Program-made: the position numbers and the translations under genes
Notes under the pieces: model-generated
Told to the model about the DNA's origin: nothing
The model's database searches: none
Seen by the model: the letters and a program-made list of their open reading frames with translations, nothing else
Part shown: positions 1-8,445 of the stretch, in pieces
Position numbering within the stretch: the stretch's first letter is position 1
Layout of the letters: the number at the start of each line of letters is the position of its first letter
NCBI GenBank assembly: GCA_007618135.1
Contig: PHFX01000164.1
Location: 1 to 41,203, forward strand
Length of the DNA: 41,203 bases
Source: Candidatus Brocadia sp. WS118
GTDB lineage: Bacteria > Planctomycetota > Brocadiia > Brocadiales > Brocadiaceae
Reading direction: 5' to 3'

Positions 1-626
1 AGAAGGAGTGCCACAGGCTTAGACGTCATGCTTGAGCCGCGATCGGCGTGAACCACCAGTTGTTCCGGCTTGATATCCTGTTTTTTACAGCTATCAGCGA
101 TAAGACGTTGTGCCAATACGGCCTGTTCCCTATGTGCAATCATCCAGCCAACCACATAACGGCTGAAGATGTCGAGAATGACATACAAATAGAAATAGGT
201 CCACTTTGCAGGTCCTTTGAGTTTTGTTATATCCCATGACCATATCTGATTAGAGGCCGTTGCCAGAAGTTCCGGTTTCTGGTAATTGGGTCTGAGTACC
301 TGGTTTCTTCTTTCACACACTTCGCCATGCTTTTTCAGAATGCGATACATGGTTCTCGTAGAACACAAGTAGGTTCCTTCATCAAGCAAAGTTGCATAAA
401 TCTCATGCGGGGCCTTATCCAGAAAGCGTTCGCTATGGAAGATATCAAGAACCGCTTGCTGTTCCTGCTCTGACAATGCCAGTGGAGGCGCTGAAGACAC
501 CCTTTTACCAGAAAGGCCTTTTTTGCACCTTTGGTAGTAATAATAACTCGCCCGTGGGATACCCAGCGCCTTGCAGGCCTTTTTAATCCGTACATGGTGA
601 GCAAGAGATTCAGCAGCATGCATCAT
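1..626 (-). CDS. IS3-family transposase OrfB, 3' end beyond the window
   Basis: This is a DDE integrase-type catalytic subunit. The 208 codons present read open from ATG 626 to the window edge; members usually have about 270-300 residues. Start ATG 626 overlaps the orfA stop and has AGGAG about 8 bases upstream. The N-terminal HTH_21-type segment contains ACKALGIPRASYYYYQ and a YGxR-like block (HEIYATLLDEG, MYRILKKHG). The rve core begins at IWSWDITKLKG, whose Asp is the first catalytic acid. The second Asp is in VVHADRGSSMTS, close to the edge. The third acid (Glu) is expected outside the window. No stop or frameshift interrupts the visible part. Confidence 0.85.
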   Translation of the reverse strand, partial: MMHAAESLAHHVRIKKACKALGIPRASYYYYQRCKKGLSGKRVSSAPPLALSEQEQQAVLDIFHSERFLDKAPHEIYATLLDEGTYLCSTRTMYRILKKHGEVCERRNQVLRPNYQKPELLATASNQIWSWDITKLKGPAKWTYFYLYVILDIFSRYVVGWMIAHREQAVLAQRLIADSCKKQDIKPEQLVVHADRGSSMTSKPVALL

Positions 627-1114
627 ATCTTCTCTCCTGTTTGGTCGAGTGGTATCTGAAGTATTTCCGAGAGTTTTTTTTGGACACCAATAATGGTTTC
701 TGCCTGTTTGAGTTTCTCTTTAAGCTGACGATTTTCTTTTTCCAGTTCAGCAATACGACGATCGGAGGGGGCGATATTTTTCGCCTTTGGGCCACGATGT
801 TTTGGGGAAAGCGCTTCCAGGGCACCTTTCTTGTGTTGGCGACGCCATGTGGTGAGATTGGACGAGTAGAGTCCTTCACGGCGTAAAAGCGCCCCAATTT
901 GACCCTGAGAGGTACATGCTTCCGCCTCTTGAAGAATGCGGAGTTTGTATTTCGCATTGAATTTCCTGCGAACAGCCTTCTCGGTTACCTCAGGATCAGG
1001 AAAACGACTGCTTTGAATTGCGCTGCCAGTGGAAACTCCAGTCGCCCTATGGGCTCCTTCCGTTTCCACTGGCATATTATCTGTTTTCAGGTTTATTGTA
1101 CTACTATTGTTCAT
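623..1114 (-). CDS. IS3-family transposase OrfA (HTH protein)
   Basis: This is the DNA-binding subunit of an IS3-type transposase, 163 residues from the chosen start. The frame extends upstream to 1132, but ATG at 1114 is preferred because AAGGAG lies at 1122-1127. The N-terminal 45 residues are low-complexity. A helix-turn-helix of the transposase_8 type follows (KYKLRILQEAEACTSQGQIG, then a recognition helix with SSNLTTWRRQ). The C-terminus has heptad-spaced hydrophobics (RIAELEKENRQLKEKLKQAE), the leucine-zipper multimerisation helix of IS3 OrfA. Its TGA stop overlaps the ATG of orfB (ATGA), which suggests translational coupling in addition to or instead of the usual -1 frameshift. In the family, OrfA recognises the terminal repeats and joins OrfB. 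Confidence 0.85.
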   Translation of the reverse strand: MNNSSTINLKTDNMPVETEGAHRATGVSTGSAIQSSRFPDPEVTEKAVRRKFNAKYKLRILQEAEACTSQGQIGALLRREGLYSSNLTTWRRQHKKGALEALSPKHRGPKAKNIAPSDRRIAELEKENRQLKEKLKQAETIIGVQKKLSEILQIPLDQTGEKI

Positions 1115-1417
1115 TGCTTTTCTCCTTCCCACCCTACACTAAACTATATGGGGGAAAGTGTCCAACTATTATTGACACAGAGGGTTTCCGGGTAAGATAC
1201 GGCACTGCGAAGTACCCCGGCGAAGCTTCCAAAATCTTTCTTATGCACGCATGGGTATTTTTTAATAGCTTTCTTTGATACACGCATATATTATATATCC
1301 TCATTTGGTGATGCCTGTCTCCTCTAAAGGTAGTGCAAATATTTAGCCTGTAAAATAGAAGGGAAATTTACGAGAGTTAAACCGAAATAGGGAACAATTA
1401 AAACAAGGAGGTAAGAA

Positions 1418-1606
1418 ATGGAAGCAAGGTGTATGAAGTGTAAAGGACAAAAAGAAATGTCTGATGTACAGATGACAATGACCGCTCGCGGTGGGTATAT
1501 GGCTAAAGGCAAATGCAATGTCTGTGGATGTGGCATGTGTAAAATCATGACAAAAGCAGATGCAGAAAAGGCTGTTTCAGATGGCCAAGCAAAAAAAGCT
1601 TACTAA
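1418..1606 (+). CDS. DUF5679-like small zinc-ribbon protein
   Basis: The 62-residue protein has two Cys pairs, CMKC near the N-terminus and a CNVCGCGMC cluster about 30 residues later. The expected fold is a single zinc ribbon of the DUF5679 kind (MEARCMKCKGQKEM, then a basic linker and a second knuckle). A short Ala/Lys-rich tail (ADAEKAVSDGQAKKAY) follows. The start is secure: AAGGAGGT sits at 1405-1412, six bases before ATG. The gene is monocistronic, with a hairpin terminator starting 28 bases after the stop. Function is unknown; related small zinc ribbons are usually assumed to bind nucleic acid or protein. Confidence 0.75.
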   Translation: MEARCMKCKGQKEMSDVQMTMTARGGYMAKGKCNVCGCGMCKIMTKADAEKAVSDGQAKKAY

Positions 1607-1633
1607 AGAAAGGTTGGTGAGCATAAATAACAA

Positions 1634-1672
1634 TAGCCTGGTATGTCATTTCCGGCAACCAGGCTACCTTTT
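1634..1672 (+). terminator. Rho-independent terminator after the zinc-ribbon gene
   Basis: A nine-base perfect stem (TAGCCTGGT 1634-1642 with ACCAGGCTA 1658-1666) encloses a 15-base loop and is followed by CCTTTTC. The U-tract is short but the position just after a gene stop fits. Confidence 0.7.
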
Positions 1673-1674
1673 CA

Positions 1675-2174
1675 ACTTCCTCATCACGTATACCCCTTTC
1701 TCTTTTTCCATCGGGTTAAGGAAGCATTATATAAACAGTAACATTTCAAAGACTACGACGCACTTTGTGTACTTTTTAAAAGATGCGTGACGGGTCTTAT
1801 ATTAATGTTACTGATAATTCAAAGAGCTTTAGGAGAGGAACTAAGAGCGGTAGAACAGACACATCTTACAACATTAAATTTCATTTATTATATCTTGAGG
1901 AACGTTTAACCCCATTTACTCTCTTAGTCCCTCTCCGGTTTTATTATACCACATTATTTGATTTTTGCCACTTTCCTCAGGTTTTTTTCAAAAAAATATC
2001 CTTTGTTTTTATTATAATTTTATGATAGCCGTATCATAAGATACCTACCAAAACAGGTCAAAAGAGACAAGAAGTAAATTTCCTTGCATGCCTTGAAAAT
2101 ACTGATAAAATCAAAGGAAATCAGGACACATAAAAACCCCTAAAAAAGCCCGAAAATAGCATGAAAATAACTAT
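1675..2174. other. Gene-free stretch with two long-range inverted repeats
   Basis: No convincing coding frame is present. CAGTAACATT (1736-1745) is exactly inverted at 1804-1813. A 16-base arm at 1832-1847 (GGAGAGGAACTAAGAG) is inverted at 1921-1936 with one mismatch across a 73-base loop. These may form a structured RNA or mark a small mobile or regulatory element. I see no transposase, and the neighbouring genes do not explain them. Confidence 0.45.
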
Positions 2175-2203
2175 TTGACATTAATAAGCCACTTTGCTAA
2201 ATT
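2175..2203 (+). promoter_or_regulatory. Sigma70-type promoter for the TPR gene
   Basis: TTGACA (2175-2180, consensus -35) is separated by 17 bases from TAAATT (2198-2203, 4/6 match to -10). Transcription would begin near 2210. The in-frame TTG at 2194 would then be untranscribed, which supports the GTG at 2302 as the real start. Confidence 0.55.
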
Positions 2204-2301
2204 TACGTTTTAATATAAGCGGAACATTTTCTGTAAGGGATTATAACTACTTTGATAATCAACGTTTGTCTCTATATTGTTATTCTAATTTCAAAGGCAT
2301 T

Positions 2302-4005
2302 GTGAAGATCAAAAAACCATTCCTGTTTTCTCTCTTAGTGATCACAGTACCGATAGCATGCCGAAATCCTTATTATGCCGAGGTGGAACGGAAACCGTCA
2401 ACGGGGTATATCAATACGATTGCCGGTAAGATTACTGGCGCGACCACACCGGCACAGCATAAGGCCATGGGGATTTCCTGTTTTAAAAACGGGATGATTG
2501 AAGAAGCCCTGGAGGAAATGAAGCTGGCTGCAGATGGAATACCGGAAGATGGAGAATTACGTCATTATCTGGGAAAGGCCTATTATGAAAGTGATAAAAT
2601 GGATGAAGCTGTTGCTGAATTGCTTGCAGCCCTATCGTATTATAAGCCTGATCAGATGGTAGAAAGGGCGGATGCGTACAACGATCTTGGACGGGCTTAC
2701 CGGAAGAAAAATGCGTATCCGGAATCACTTTCAGCACTGAAAGAGAGCCTCGAATTGAACCCATCGGTTGCAGATACCAACTACAATTTAGCGCTCCTTT
2801 ATTATGATGAAAAAAAGCCGGACGAATCTATTTTCTATCTGAAGAATGCAATCAAACTCGATCCGAAAGAAGCTGATTTTCATTTTATGCTCGGCTTAGC
2901 ATATTGCAAAAAGAAACTTATTGACAAGGCAATAAATGAGTTTCAGGAAACAATCGTCCTTAATCCAAAGGATGCTGAGGCGCATAATTATCTTGGTACC
3001 TTGTATTTCAAGAAAGGTGACTTCGAAAAGGCAATCAGCGCACACAAATTGGCGACTCAATTGGAGAGAAATTATGCAGAGGCATTTAATAATCTGGGAA
3101 TCGCTCTCTATGCGAAAGGCAACATGAATGAGGCCGCGGATGCCTTTAAAAAGGCAATAGAATTAGAGCCAAAATTTGCAGAAGCGCATTATAACCTCGG
3201 TCTTATCTACAGCGAGGAAGGTAAGTCTGAAGATGCCGTATCTTTTTTGGAAAAGGCACTGGGGCTTAATCCAAAAATCGCCGAAGCCCACTTTAAACTA
3301 GGTGAGGTATATACGGAAAAGGACCTGCTAGAAGAGGCATTGTCTGAATATGACAAAGCCATTGCTGTAAAGCCGGATTATGAAGAGGCATATTATCATT
3401 ACGGGGAACTCTATGCGGTCAAAGGGAAGCTTGACAGGTCTATTGCCGCCTGGAAGAAAACCATTGAGCTTAACCCACAAAATACCGATGCCTACTTTAA
3501 CCTGGGGGTAGCATATTATAACCAGGAAAAACTGGATAAGGCCATTTCCATGTGGAACAAGGTGCTGGAGATCAATCCATCAGACTATGATGCCATGACC
3601 AGTCTTGCGGACGCCTATGATGTGCAGGGTTTAACAGATAAGGCCATACATACCTGGGAAAAGATAGTCGAAGTCTACCCTGATCGTGCGGAGATACAGT
3701 ATAAACTCGGCAATGCCTATGCCCGGAAAAATATGCATACCACTGCCATTCCTTACTGGGAGAAGGCGGTTGAAATCGATCCTGGCCTTGTACATGCCTA
3801 TTACAATTTGGCTCTCGTTTACCAGGAGATTGGCAGGCGGGACGAGGCCATTGAGGCGTATAAAAAAGTATTGGATATCAATGCAGATGATAAGGAAGCC
3901 CATAAAAATTTAGGTTTGCTGTACCGGGAAAAGGGGATGCATGTTGAGGCGGAGTCGGAATTTGCTATCTACAGTAAATTAAGATCCATGCAAGGGAGTG
4001 AGTAA
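2302..4005 (+). CDS. Exported tetratricopeptide-repeat protein, about 15 TPRs
   Basis: From GTG 2302 the protein has 567 residues. The frame is open from TTG 2194, but the promoter at 2175-2203 and a signal peptide starting exactly at the GTG (KIKKPFLFSLLVITVPIAC, then NPYYA) favour the shorter form. The Cys after VPIA could be a lipid-attachment site, but Pro at -3 is atypical, so cleavage after YYA is an alternative. The remainder is almost wholly tandem 34-residue TPRs with canonical blocks such as AEAHYNLGLIY and AEAFNNLGIALY; I count about 15. Such arrays scaffold protein complexes. The signal peptide puts it in the periplasm or another exocytoplasmic compartment. The partner is unknown. 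The 3' end converges on the helicase gene 23 bases away with no clear terminator. Confidence 0.85.
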   Translation: MKIKKPFLFSLLVITVPIACRNPYYAEVERKPSTGYINTIAGKITGATTPAQHKAMGISCFKNGMIEEALEEMKLAADGIPEDGELRHYLGKAYYESDKMDEAVAELLAALSYYKPDQMVERADAYNDLGRAYRKKNAYPESLSALKESLELNPSVADTNYNLALLYYDEKKPDESIFYLKNAIKLDPKEADFHFMLGLAYCKKKLIDKAINEFQETIVLNPKDAEAHNYLGTLYFKKGDFEKAISAHKLATQLERNYAEAFNNLGIALYAKGNMNEAADAFKKAIELEPKFAEAHYNLGLIYSEEGKSEDAVSFLEKALGLNPKIAEAHFKLGEVYTEKDLLEEALSEYDKAIAVKPDYEEAYYHYGELYAVKGKLDRSIAAWKKTIELNPQNTDAYFNLGVAYYNQEKLDKAISMWNKVLEINPSDYDAMTSLADAYDVQGLTDKAIHTWEKIVEVYPDRAEIQYKLGNAYARKNMHTTAIPYWEKAVEIDPGLVHAYYNLALVYQEIGRRDEAIEAYKKVLDINADDKEAHKNLGLLYREKGMHVEAESEFAIYSKLRSMQGSE

Positions 4006-4028
4006 TTTTTCCGGTGGCGAGGGGCCTT

Positions 4029-5603
4029 TTATCTTTTTGCCCTTTCAACCATGGGCCTTTTCCCCCCCATGTTCTTTTTAAAAATATTCAACATAATTTC
4101 CGCTTCTTCAAAAGGAACCGTTACAAAAGAAAATTTGTCGAATATCTGGATGTCTTTTATTTTTTCGCTGTGAACTTTGGCTTGCTGTTTGATAAACGTC
4201 ACTAATTTCCTGGGAGTCATACCATCGATTTTCCCCAGCGCCACAAAGAGCCGTGTCGTCCCTTTCCTGTCAATGGACACGTCTCTGATTTCATTATAAC
4301 TACTTTCATCCAGTTCGTCTTGAAAGGAATGTTTTAAGAGTGCTGCCAGAACCTTTTCTGCCTCGTTTTCTTTCAGCATTTCTTGTGCAAGTTTTATATA
4401 TCCGTTCATATCTTCTGCGGTAATAATATTGGCAATTTCTGCTTTTATCCTGGATTTTTTTTGATGTATTACATCTGCTATTTTCGGTAGCTTTTCTTTC
4501 CGGATATCCGTCTTCGCAATTTTTTTAATAAAGATAAGCCTTCTGTATTCATCATGCGTAACAAAAGTTATGGCAGTCCCTTCCTTCCCAGCCCTCCCTG
4601 TTCTTCCTATCCGGTGTATGTACGATTCAGGGTCCTGAGGTAAGGAATAATTAATGACATGCGTTAAGTTTTGAATATCAATGCCTCTGGCGGCAACGTC
4701 GGTAGCTACCAGGATATTAATCCGTTGTTTTCTAAACTTATTTAAAATGATCTCCCGCTGGTTTTGAGATATATCGCCGTGCAACGCCTCTGCATCATAC
4801 CCTCTTTCGATAAGTTTGTTTGCAAGACTGTCCACATCAATCTTCGTTCTGCAAAATATAAGGCCGTAGAATTCATGTTCAATATCTATGATCCTGCATA
4901 ACGCATCAAATTTATCCGAAGATGCCACTTCAAAATAGATCTGATCCGTCAGGTTTGTGGTAAGCTGCTCTTTTTTTACCCCAACCATTTCATAGTTTTT
5001 CATATATTTTTTCGCGATGAGTACGATTTTTTCCGGCATCGTGGCGGAAAAGAGCAGCATTCTCTTCTGGGTACTGGTATTTTTTATAATTTCTTCCACA
5101 TCATCGATAAATCCCATATTTAACATCTCGTCTGCTTCATCAAGGACTAAATAGGATATATTCCCCAGCCGCAAACTTTTCCTCCTGAGGTGATCCAGTA
5201 TTCTTCCGGGGGTGCCGACCACGACGTCGATCCCTTTTTTCAGCCTTCTCAGCTGTTCTTCCATCGACTGTCCGCCGTAAATAGGCACGATCTGCAGAAT
5301 TTTTTCTCCTTTTAAAGAGTTTAATTCTTCCGAAACCTGGATAGCCAGTTCTCTTGTGGGAACAAGGATCAGTGCCTGAACAGTCTTTGATTTTTCTTGG
5401 ATCCCCTCAAGGATGGGGAGTCCAAATGCAGCGGTTTTCCCTGTTCCTGTTTGGGCCTGTCCGATAATATCAACCTCTCCTTTTAAGAGGATCGGGATCG
5501 TTTTTTGCTGGATTGGGGTAGGTTCCTCAAAACCCTTTTTCTCCAATGCAAGCAAGGTATTTTCAGATAATCCCAGCATCCTGAATTGTTCTAATTTCTT
5601 CAT
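4029..5603 (-). CDS. deaD: DEAD-box ATP-dependent RNA helicase, DeaD/CsdA-like
   Basis: The 524-residue RNA helicase unwinds short RNA duplexes using ATP, with likely roles in ribosome assembly and mRNA decay at low temperature. Visible motifs are the Q motif (GFEEPTPIQ, 24-32), Walker A AQTGTGKT (about 50-57), PTREL, TPGR, DEAD at 155-158, SATMP at about 186-190, ARGID and HRIGRTGR. The C-terminal about 75 residues (DVSIDRKGTTRLFVALGKID...) match the DbpA/CsdA RNA-binding domain, an RRM-like fold. No basic RGG tail follows, so the protein is shorter than E. coli DeaD. An RRM protein gene lies upstream on the same strand, about 370 bases away, making a plausible cold-response pair. The exact subfamily (DeaD, CshA or DbpA) is uncertain. 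Confidence 0.9.
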   Translation of the reverse strand: MKKLEQFRMLGLSENTLLALEKKGFEEPTPIQQKTIPILLKGEVDIIGQAQTGTGKTAAFGLPILEGIQEKSKTVQALILVPTRELAIQVSEELNSLKGEKILQIVPIYGGQSMEEQLRRLKKGIDVVVGTPGRILDHLRRKSLRLGNISYLVLDEADEMLNMGFIDDVEEIIKNTSTQKRMLLFSATMPEKIVLIAKKYMKNYEMVGVKKEQLTTNLTDQIYFEVASSDKFDALCRIIDIEHEFYGLIFCRTKIDVDSLANKLIERGYDAEALHGDISQNQREIILNKFRKQRINILVATDVAARGIDIQNLTHVINYSLPQDPESYIHRIGRTGRAGKEGTAITFVTHDEYRRLIFIKKIAKTDIRKEKLPKIADVIHQKKSRIKAEIANIITAEDMNGYIKLAQEMLKENEAEKVLAALLKHSFQDELDESSYNEIRDVSIDRKGTTRLFVALGKIDGMTPRKLVTFIKQQAKVHSEKIKDIQIFDKFSFVTVPFEEAEIMLNIFKKNMGGKRPMVERAKR

Positions 5604-5755
5604 ATTGTCCTTATCGTAGTTCTCTCAAGTATCCATGAATGTTCATCTTCTCAAAAAAGTGCAGCACCGGCCAATTGCACTCAACAGGCTCAGCAGAACG
5701 CCCAGTTGAATGATAAAGGGATGTGTAAATAGGTCATAACACCCCCGGTCCCTAT

Positions 5756-5812
5756 GGTAGGTCAACCGTCCCGGTTGACATCATAATGACAAGCGGGGAC
5801 GCTTGTCCTACC
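5756..5812. repeat. Y-shaped palindromic element (two hairpins in an outer stem)
   Basis: GGTAG (5756-5760) pairs with CTACC (5808-5812). Inside are two perfect 8-bp hairpins: GTCAACCG-TCC-CGGTTGAC (5761-5779) and GACAAGCG-GGGA-CGCTTGTC (5788-5807), separated by eight bases. The layout is a compact three-way junction, as in REP/BIME-type intergenic repeats. Confidence 0.7.
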
Positions 5813-5876
5813 AATAAGGGGAGTTTTGAAAGTTGTTGGGTTTTTGTCTTTTAAAACCTAACCTAAATTAATGTTA

Positions 5877-5955
5877 AGGAATTTCAATTATCCCTCCATA
5901 ATCCTCCCGTTTACGGGGGGAAACAGGGGGGGAAGGTCGCCGAAGGCCTAATTCA
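5877..5955. repeat. Dispersed intergenic repeat, copy 1
   Basis: About 79 bases, from AGGAATTTCAATTA to GCCGAAGGCCTAATTCAT, recur nearly unchanged at 11711-11788 with only a few substitutions and one base of indel. The core contains CCCGTTTACGGGGGG, a short hairpin. It lies just downstream of the RRM gene. Confidence 0.8.
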
Positions 5956-5969
5956 TGATCGGTATTTTC

Positions 5970-6278
5970 CTAGAAACGCCGTCCGCCTCCACCCTGTCTT
6001 CCACCTCCAGATCTTCCTCCACCCCTGCCGCCCTCCGGACGAGGGCGAGCCTCATTAACGTTGAGCGCCCGTCCCTTTAACTCCTTGCCGTTTAGGCCAG
6101 TGATAGCGGATTGAGCTTCAGCACGGGCCTGCATCTCTACGAATCCGAATCCTTTTGATTCGCCGCTGAATAAGTCTTTTATGACTTTAACTGATTTGAC
6201 CTTTCCGAAGGCTTCAAAAGCCTGTTGCAAATCGTCTTCGGTGACGTCTCTGGACAAATTACCTACAAAAATATTCAT
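5970..6278 (-). CDS. RRM RNA-binding protein with glycine/arginine-rich tail
   Basis: This 102-residue protein has one RNA-recognition motif. RNP2 is IFVGNL at residues 3-8 and RNP1 is KGFGFVEM at about 42-49. The C-terminal about 25 residues are Gly/Arg-rich (RGGGRSGGGRQGGGGRRF). This is the architecture of cyanobacterial and planctomycete glycine-rich RNA-binding (Rbp) proteins, which are often cold-inducible and act as RNA chaperones. AGGAGGT eight bases before ATG 6278 fixes the start. The adjacent same-strand DEAD-box helicase suggests shared RNA-remodelling work. Direct evidence for co-transcription is lacking because about 370 bases, including repeats, lie between them. Confidence 0.92.
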   Translation of the reverse strand: MNIFVGNLSRDVTEDDLQQAFEAFGKVKSVKVIKDLFSGESKGFGFVEMQARAEAQSAITGLNGKELKGRALNVNEARPRPEGGRGGGRSGGGRQGGGGRRF

Positions 6279-6870
6279 CTTGACCTCCTTTTTGGTCTCG
6301 AAATGTTTATTAGCAGTTCAGCCCTTCTCCACTGCGCAGGGAGAGTTAGGTTAGGGGTGAACTATGAAAAAATATATAACAGCATTTTGCCTGACTCGTT
6401 CATATCCGAACCTGTCCTGATAAACCATTTTTGATGCACGATCCTGCGTTCTTCCTGCATGTTTATCCTTAATCCAGCAGAGTCATGCGCAGGATGACCG
6501 CACCTATGCCTTGAATTTGGATGTCGGGATTGATTTGGTTTTGCTTCGTATTGACGTATCGTCATGGTAGGTGGAATGGGTGTGTCAGTTTGCATGATTG
6601 AATCCAAATGGAGCGCTTTTCCAGTAAAGTCCCTCGTAATCCTTTAAGCATTCCATTGGACTTGGGAAGATTCCCGCATTTCTCTTGGGGATATAATAAT
6701 AGGTCGTCTGAAATTGTTTTTAACCTTCGTATGTTGTTGAGGGCTTTCTTAAAAAACTAGATAACAACATTCCGCAGGGATTATTTTGCGTAAAGAATTG
6801 CTATCTCAATAATATCCGTCCTTTCAAGGATTATGGATTTGTAAAACATTATATCTCAGATTCCTTTTTA
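6279..6870. other. Gene-poor intergenic stretch upstream of the ABC transporter
   Basis: No intact gene is convincing. A plus-strand frame between about 6421 and 6557 reads like the end of a signal peptide plus the first mature residues of an exported protein (LPACLSLIQQSHAQ, then DDRTYALNLDVGIDLVLLRI). It has no start codon and stops early, so it may be a gene remnant. The rest shows no recognisable RNA gene. Confidence 0.35.
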
Positions 6871-8445
6871 TTGCAAGGATTTATCTTGAGAAGAATTTGT
6901 AAATGGCTTATATTCATGGTTATGAAATATAGGATATTCATCATTCTGGGTATGATATTGCAGATTTTTATTTCATCAGAGTATTTGCCCAAATCAGATG
7001 CATTTGCATATCAGGACACCCTTGATAAGATAAAGAGCCGCGGGGTGATAACCTGGGGATTTGATGCAGAGGGGGGTGCCCCTTATGTGTTTCATGACCC
7101 AGCACACCCGGCAAAACTCATTGGTTTTGAGGTGGAGATTGTTGAGGCTATTGCCAGGGAATTGGGAGTAAAGGTACAGTTCTTCCAGAACGCATGGGAT
7201 AGTATTCTGCTTTCCCTCCGGCGTGGAGATTTTGATATTGCGCTGAATGGCATCGAGATTACACCTGAGAGGGTACAGACCGCGTTGTTTACCCGTCCAT
7301 ACTATGCATATACTGAGCAGATCGTTGCCCGTGCATCAGATAATCGCATCAATCGCCTGGAAGACCTTCACGGCAAAAAGGTTGGTACCTTGTATAATAC
7401 AGAGGCAAAGCGTCTCCTGGAAGAGATGGGGGATGTTGCCGTCAGTATCTACAGCGGACAAGTGGAACCTTTCAAGGATCTTTCTTTAAACCGCATTGAT
7501 GCCGTCCTCGTGGATTTGCCCATTGCGGCTTACTATGCCATGCCCAACCCGCAGTTACGCATGGTTGGATCCCCTGTGGGTGAAGGATACTACGGCATTG
7601 CCTTGCGGAAGGAAGATACTGCCCTGGCAGAAGAGTTAAACAAGATCACCGAAAAACTCTTGAGAACCGGAGAACTAAAAAGGATTTATAGCCGTTGGGG
7701 GTTATGGAATGTTGCTCAGGAGAAGCTCTTTTTTCATGAGGGGCTTTTGCAACAGTATACAGAAAGCCCTCCGTCCGTTTCTGAAACAATGCCCGTTGGG
7801 GTAACAAGGTTTTTGCCTACCTTGTTCAAGGGTGCGCTGGTTACCATAGGAATTTCCCTTTTATCCATGATGCTGGCTGTTACACTGGGGCTTCTGCTGG
7901 CAATTATGAGGTTATATGGGAATAAATGGTTCCAAATGATTTCTACCGCCTATATTGAGATTTACCGTGGCACCCCACTCCTTATTCAGTTATATATTTT
8001 GTATTATGGCATGCCGAATATCGGCGTTTCCTTGAGCGCCTTTGCTGCTGCCATTCTTGGGTTAGGTATGAACTATGCCGCTTATGAGGCGGAGATCTAT
8101 CGCGCTGGTATCCAGGCTATTCATAAGGGACAGACAGAGGCTGCGTTATCGCTCGGTATGTCAAGACGTTTGACCTTAAAGCGGGTTATTCTGCCGCAGG
8201 CATTGCGCATTGCCATACCACCCATGACCAATGATTTTATTGCCCTCTTTAAAGATTCGTCTCTCGTCTCTGTCATCGCCATAACGGAGCTGACGAAGAG
8301 TTATGGGATACTGGCGGCTGCCTCCATGGATTTTTTCAAATTGGGAATCATTACGGCGCTCCTCTATTTTGGGATGAGCTATCCCCTTTCACGGTATGCC
8401 AGAAAATGGGAGAAAAAGTTAACATCGCATGATAGAAATTTGTAA
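6871..8445 (+). CDS. Polar amino-acid ABC transporter, binding protein fused to permease
   Basis: The frame has 524 residues from TTG 6871. ATG 6916 or 6922 is a better start, because a signal-anchor (KYRIFIILGMILQIFIS) begins there; no strong ribosome site decides. After export, residues about 52-290 form a family-3 solute-binding domain (RGVITWGFDAEGGAPYVF, FEVEIVEAIARELGV, GDFDIALNGIEITPERV). Residues about 305-515 form the HisM/GlnP permease, with GTPLLIQLYILYYG and the EAALSLGMSRRLTLKRVILPQA coupling loop. Binding protein and channel are therefore one polypeptide, as in GlnP-type importers. The ATPase gene overlaps its 3' end by 17 bases. The substrate is probably a polar amino acid such as Gln, His or Arg; the sequence does not say which. 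Confidence 0.9.
   Translation: MQGFILRRICKWLIFMVMKYRIFIILGMILQIFISSEYLPKSDAFAYQDTLDKIKSRGVITWGFDAEGGAPYVFHDPAHPAKLIGFEVEIVEAIARELGVKVQFFQNAWDSILLSLRRGDFDIALNGIEITPERVQTALFTRPYYAYTEQIVARASDNRINRLEDLHGKKVGTLYNTEAKRLLEEMGDVAVSIYSGQVEPFKDLSLNRIDAVLVDLPIAAYYAMPNPQLRMVGSPVGEGYYGIALRKEDTALAEELNKITEKLLRTGELKRIYSRWGLWNVAQEKLFFHEGLLQQYTESPPSVSETMPVGVTRFLPTLFKGALVTIGISLLSMMLAVTLGLLLAIMRLYGNKWFQMISTAYIEIYRGTPLLIQLYILYYGMPNIGVSLSAFAAAILGLGMNYAAYEAEIYRAGIQAIHKGQTEAALSLGMSRRLTLKRVILPQALRIAIPPMTNDFIALFKDSSLVSVIAITELTKSYGILAAASMDFFKLGIITALLYFGMSYPLSRYARKWEKKLTSHDRNL

Larger units (their letters stand above)
1..1179 (-). mobile_element. IS3-family insertion sequence, truncated by the window edge
   Basis: Two consecutive minus-strand reading frames have the orfA/orfB architecture of IS3-family elements: a helix-turn-helix plus leucine-zipper protein, then an rve-type DDE integrase. 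The outer end on the plus-strand right side is placed near 1179 because, read on the minus strand, a TGTGTCAATAATAGTTGGAC end lies there, 65 bases upstream of orfA. It resembles IS3/IS150-type termini, but the partner inverted repeat and any target duplication are outside the window. The catalytic glutamate region of orfB is also off the edge, so whether the copy is intact cannot be judged. Confidence 0.85.

Noticed and set aside
335-619. Minus-strand 94-codon frame beginning MLLNLLLTMYGLKRP
   Set aside because: It is an out-of-frame shadow of the IS orfB frame, which has clear integrase motifs throughout.
6362-6607. Minus-strand 81-codon frame upstream of the ABC transporter
   Set aside because: No ribosome site, no recognisable family, and unusual composition; the opposite strand shows a better (but also broken) exported-protein remnant.
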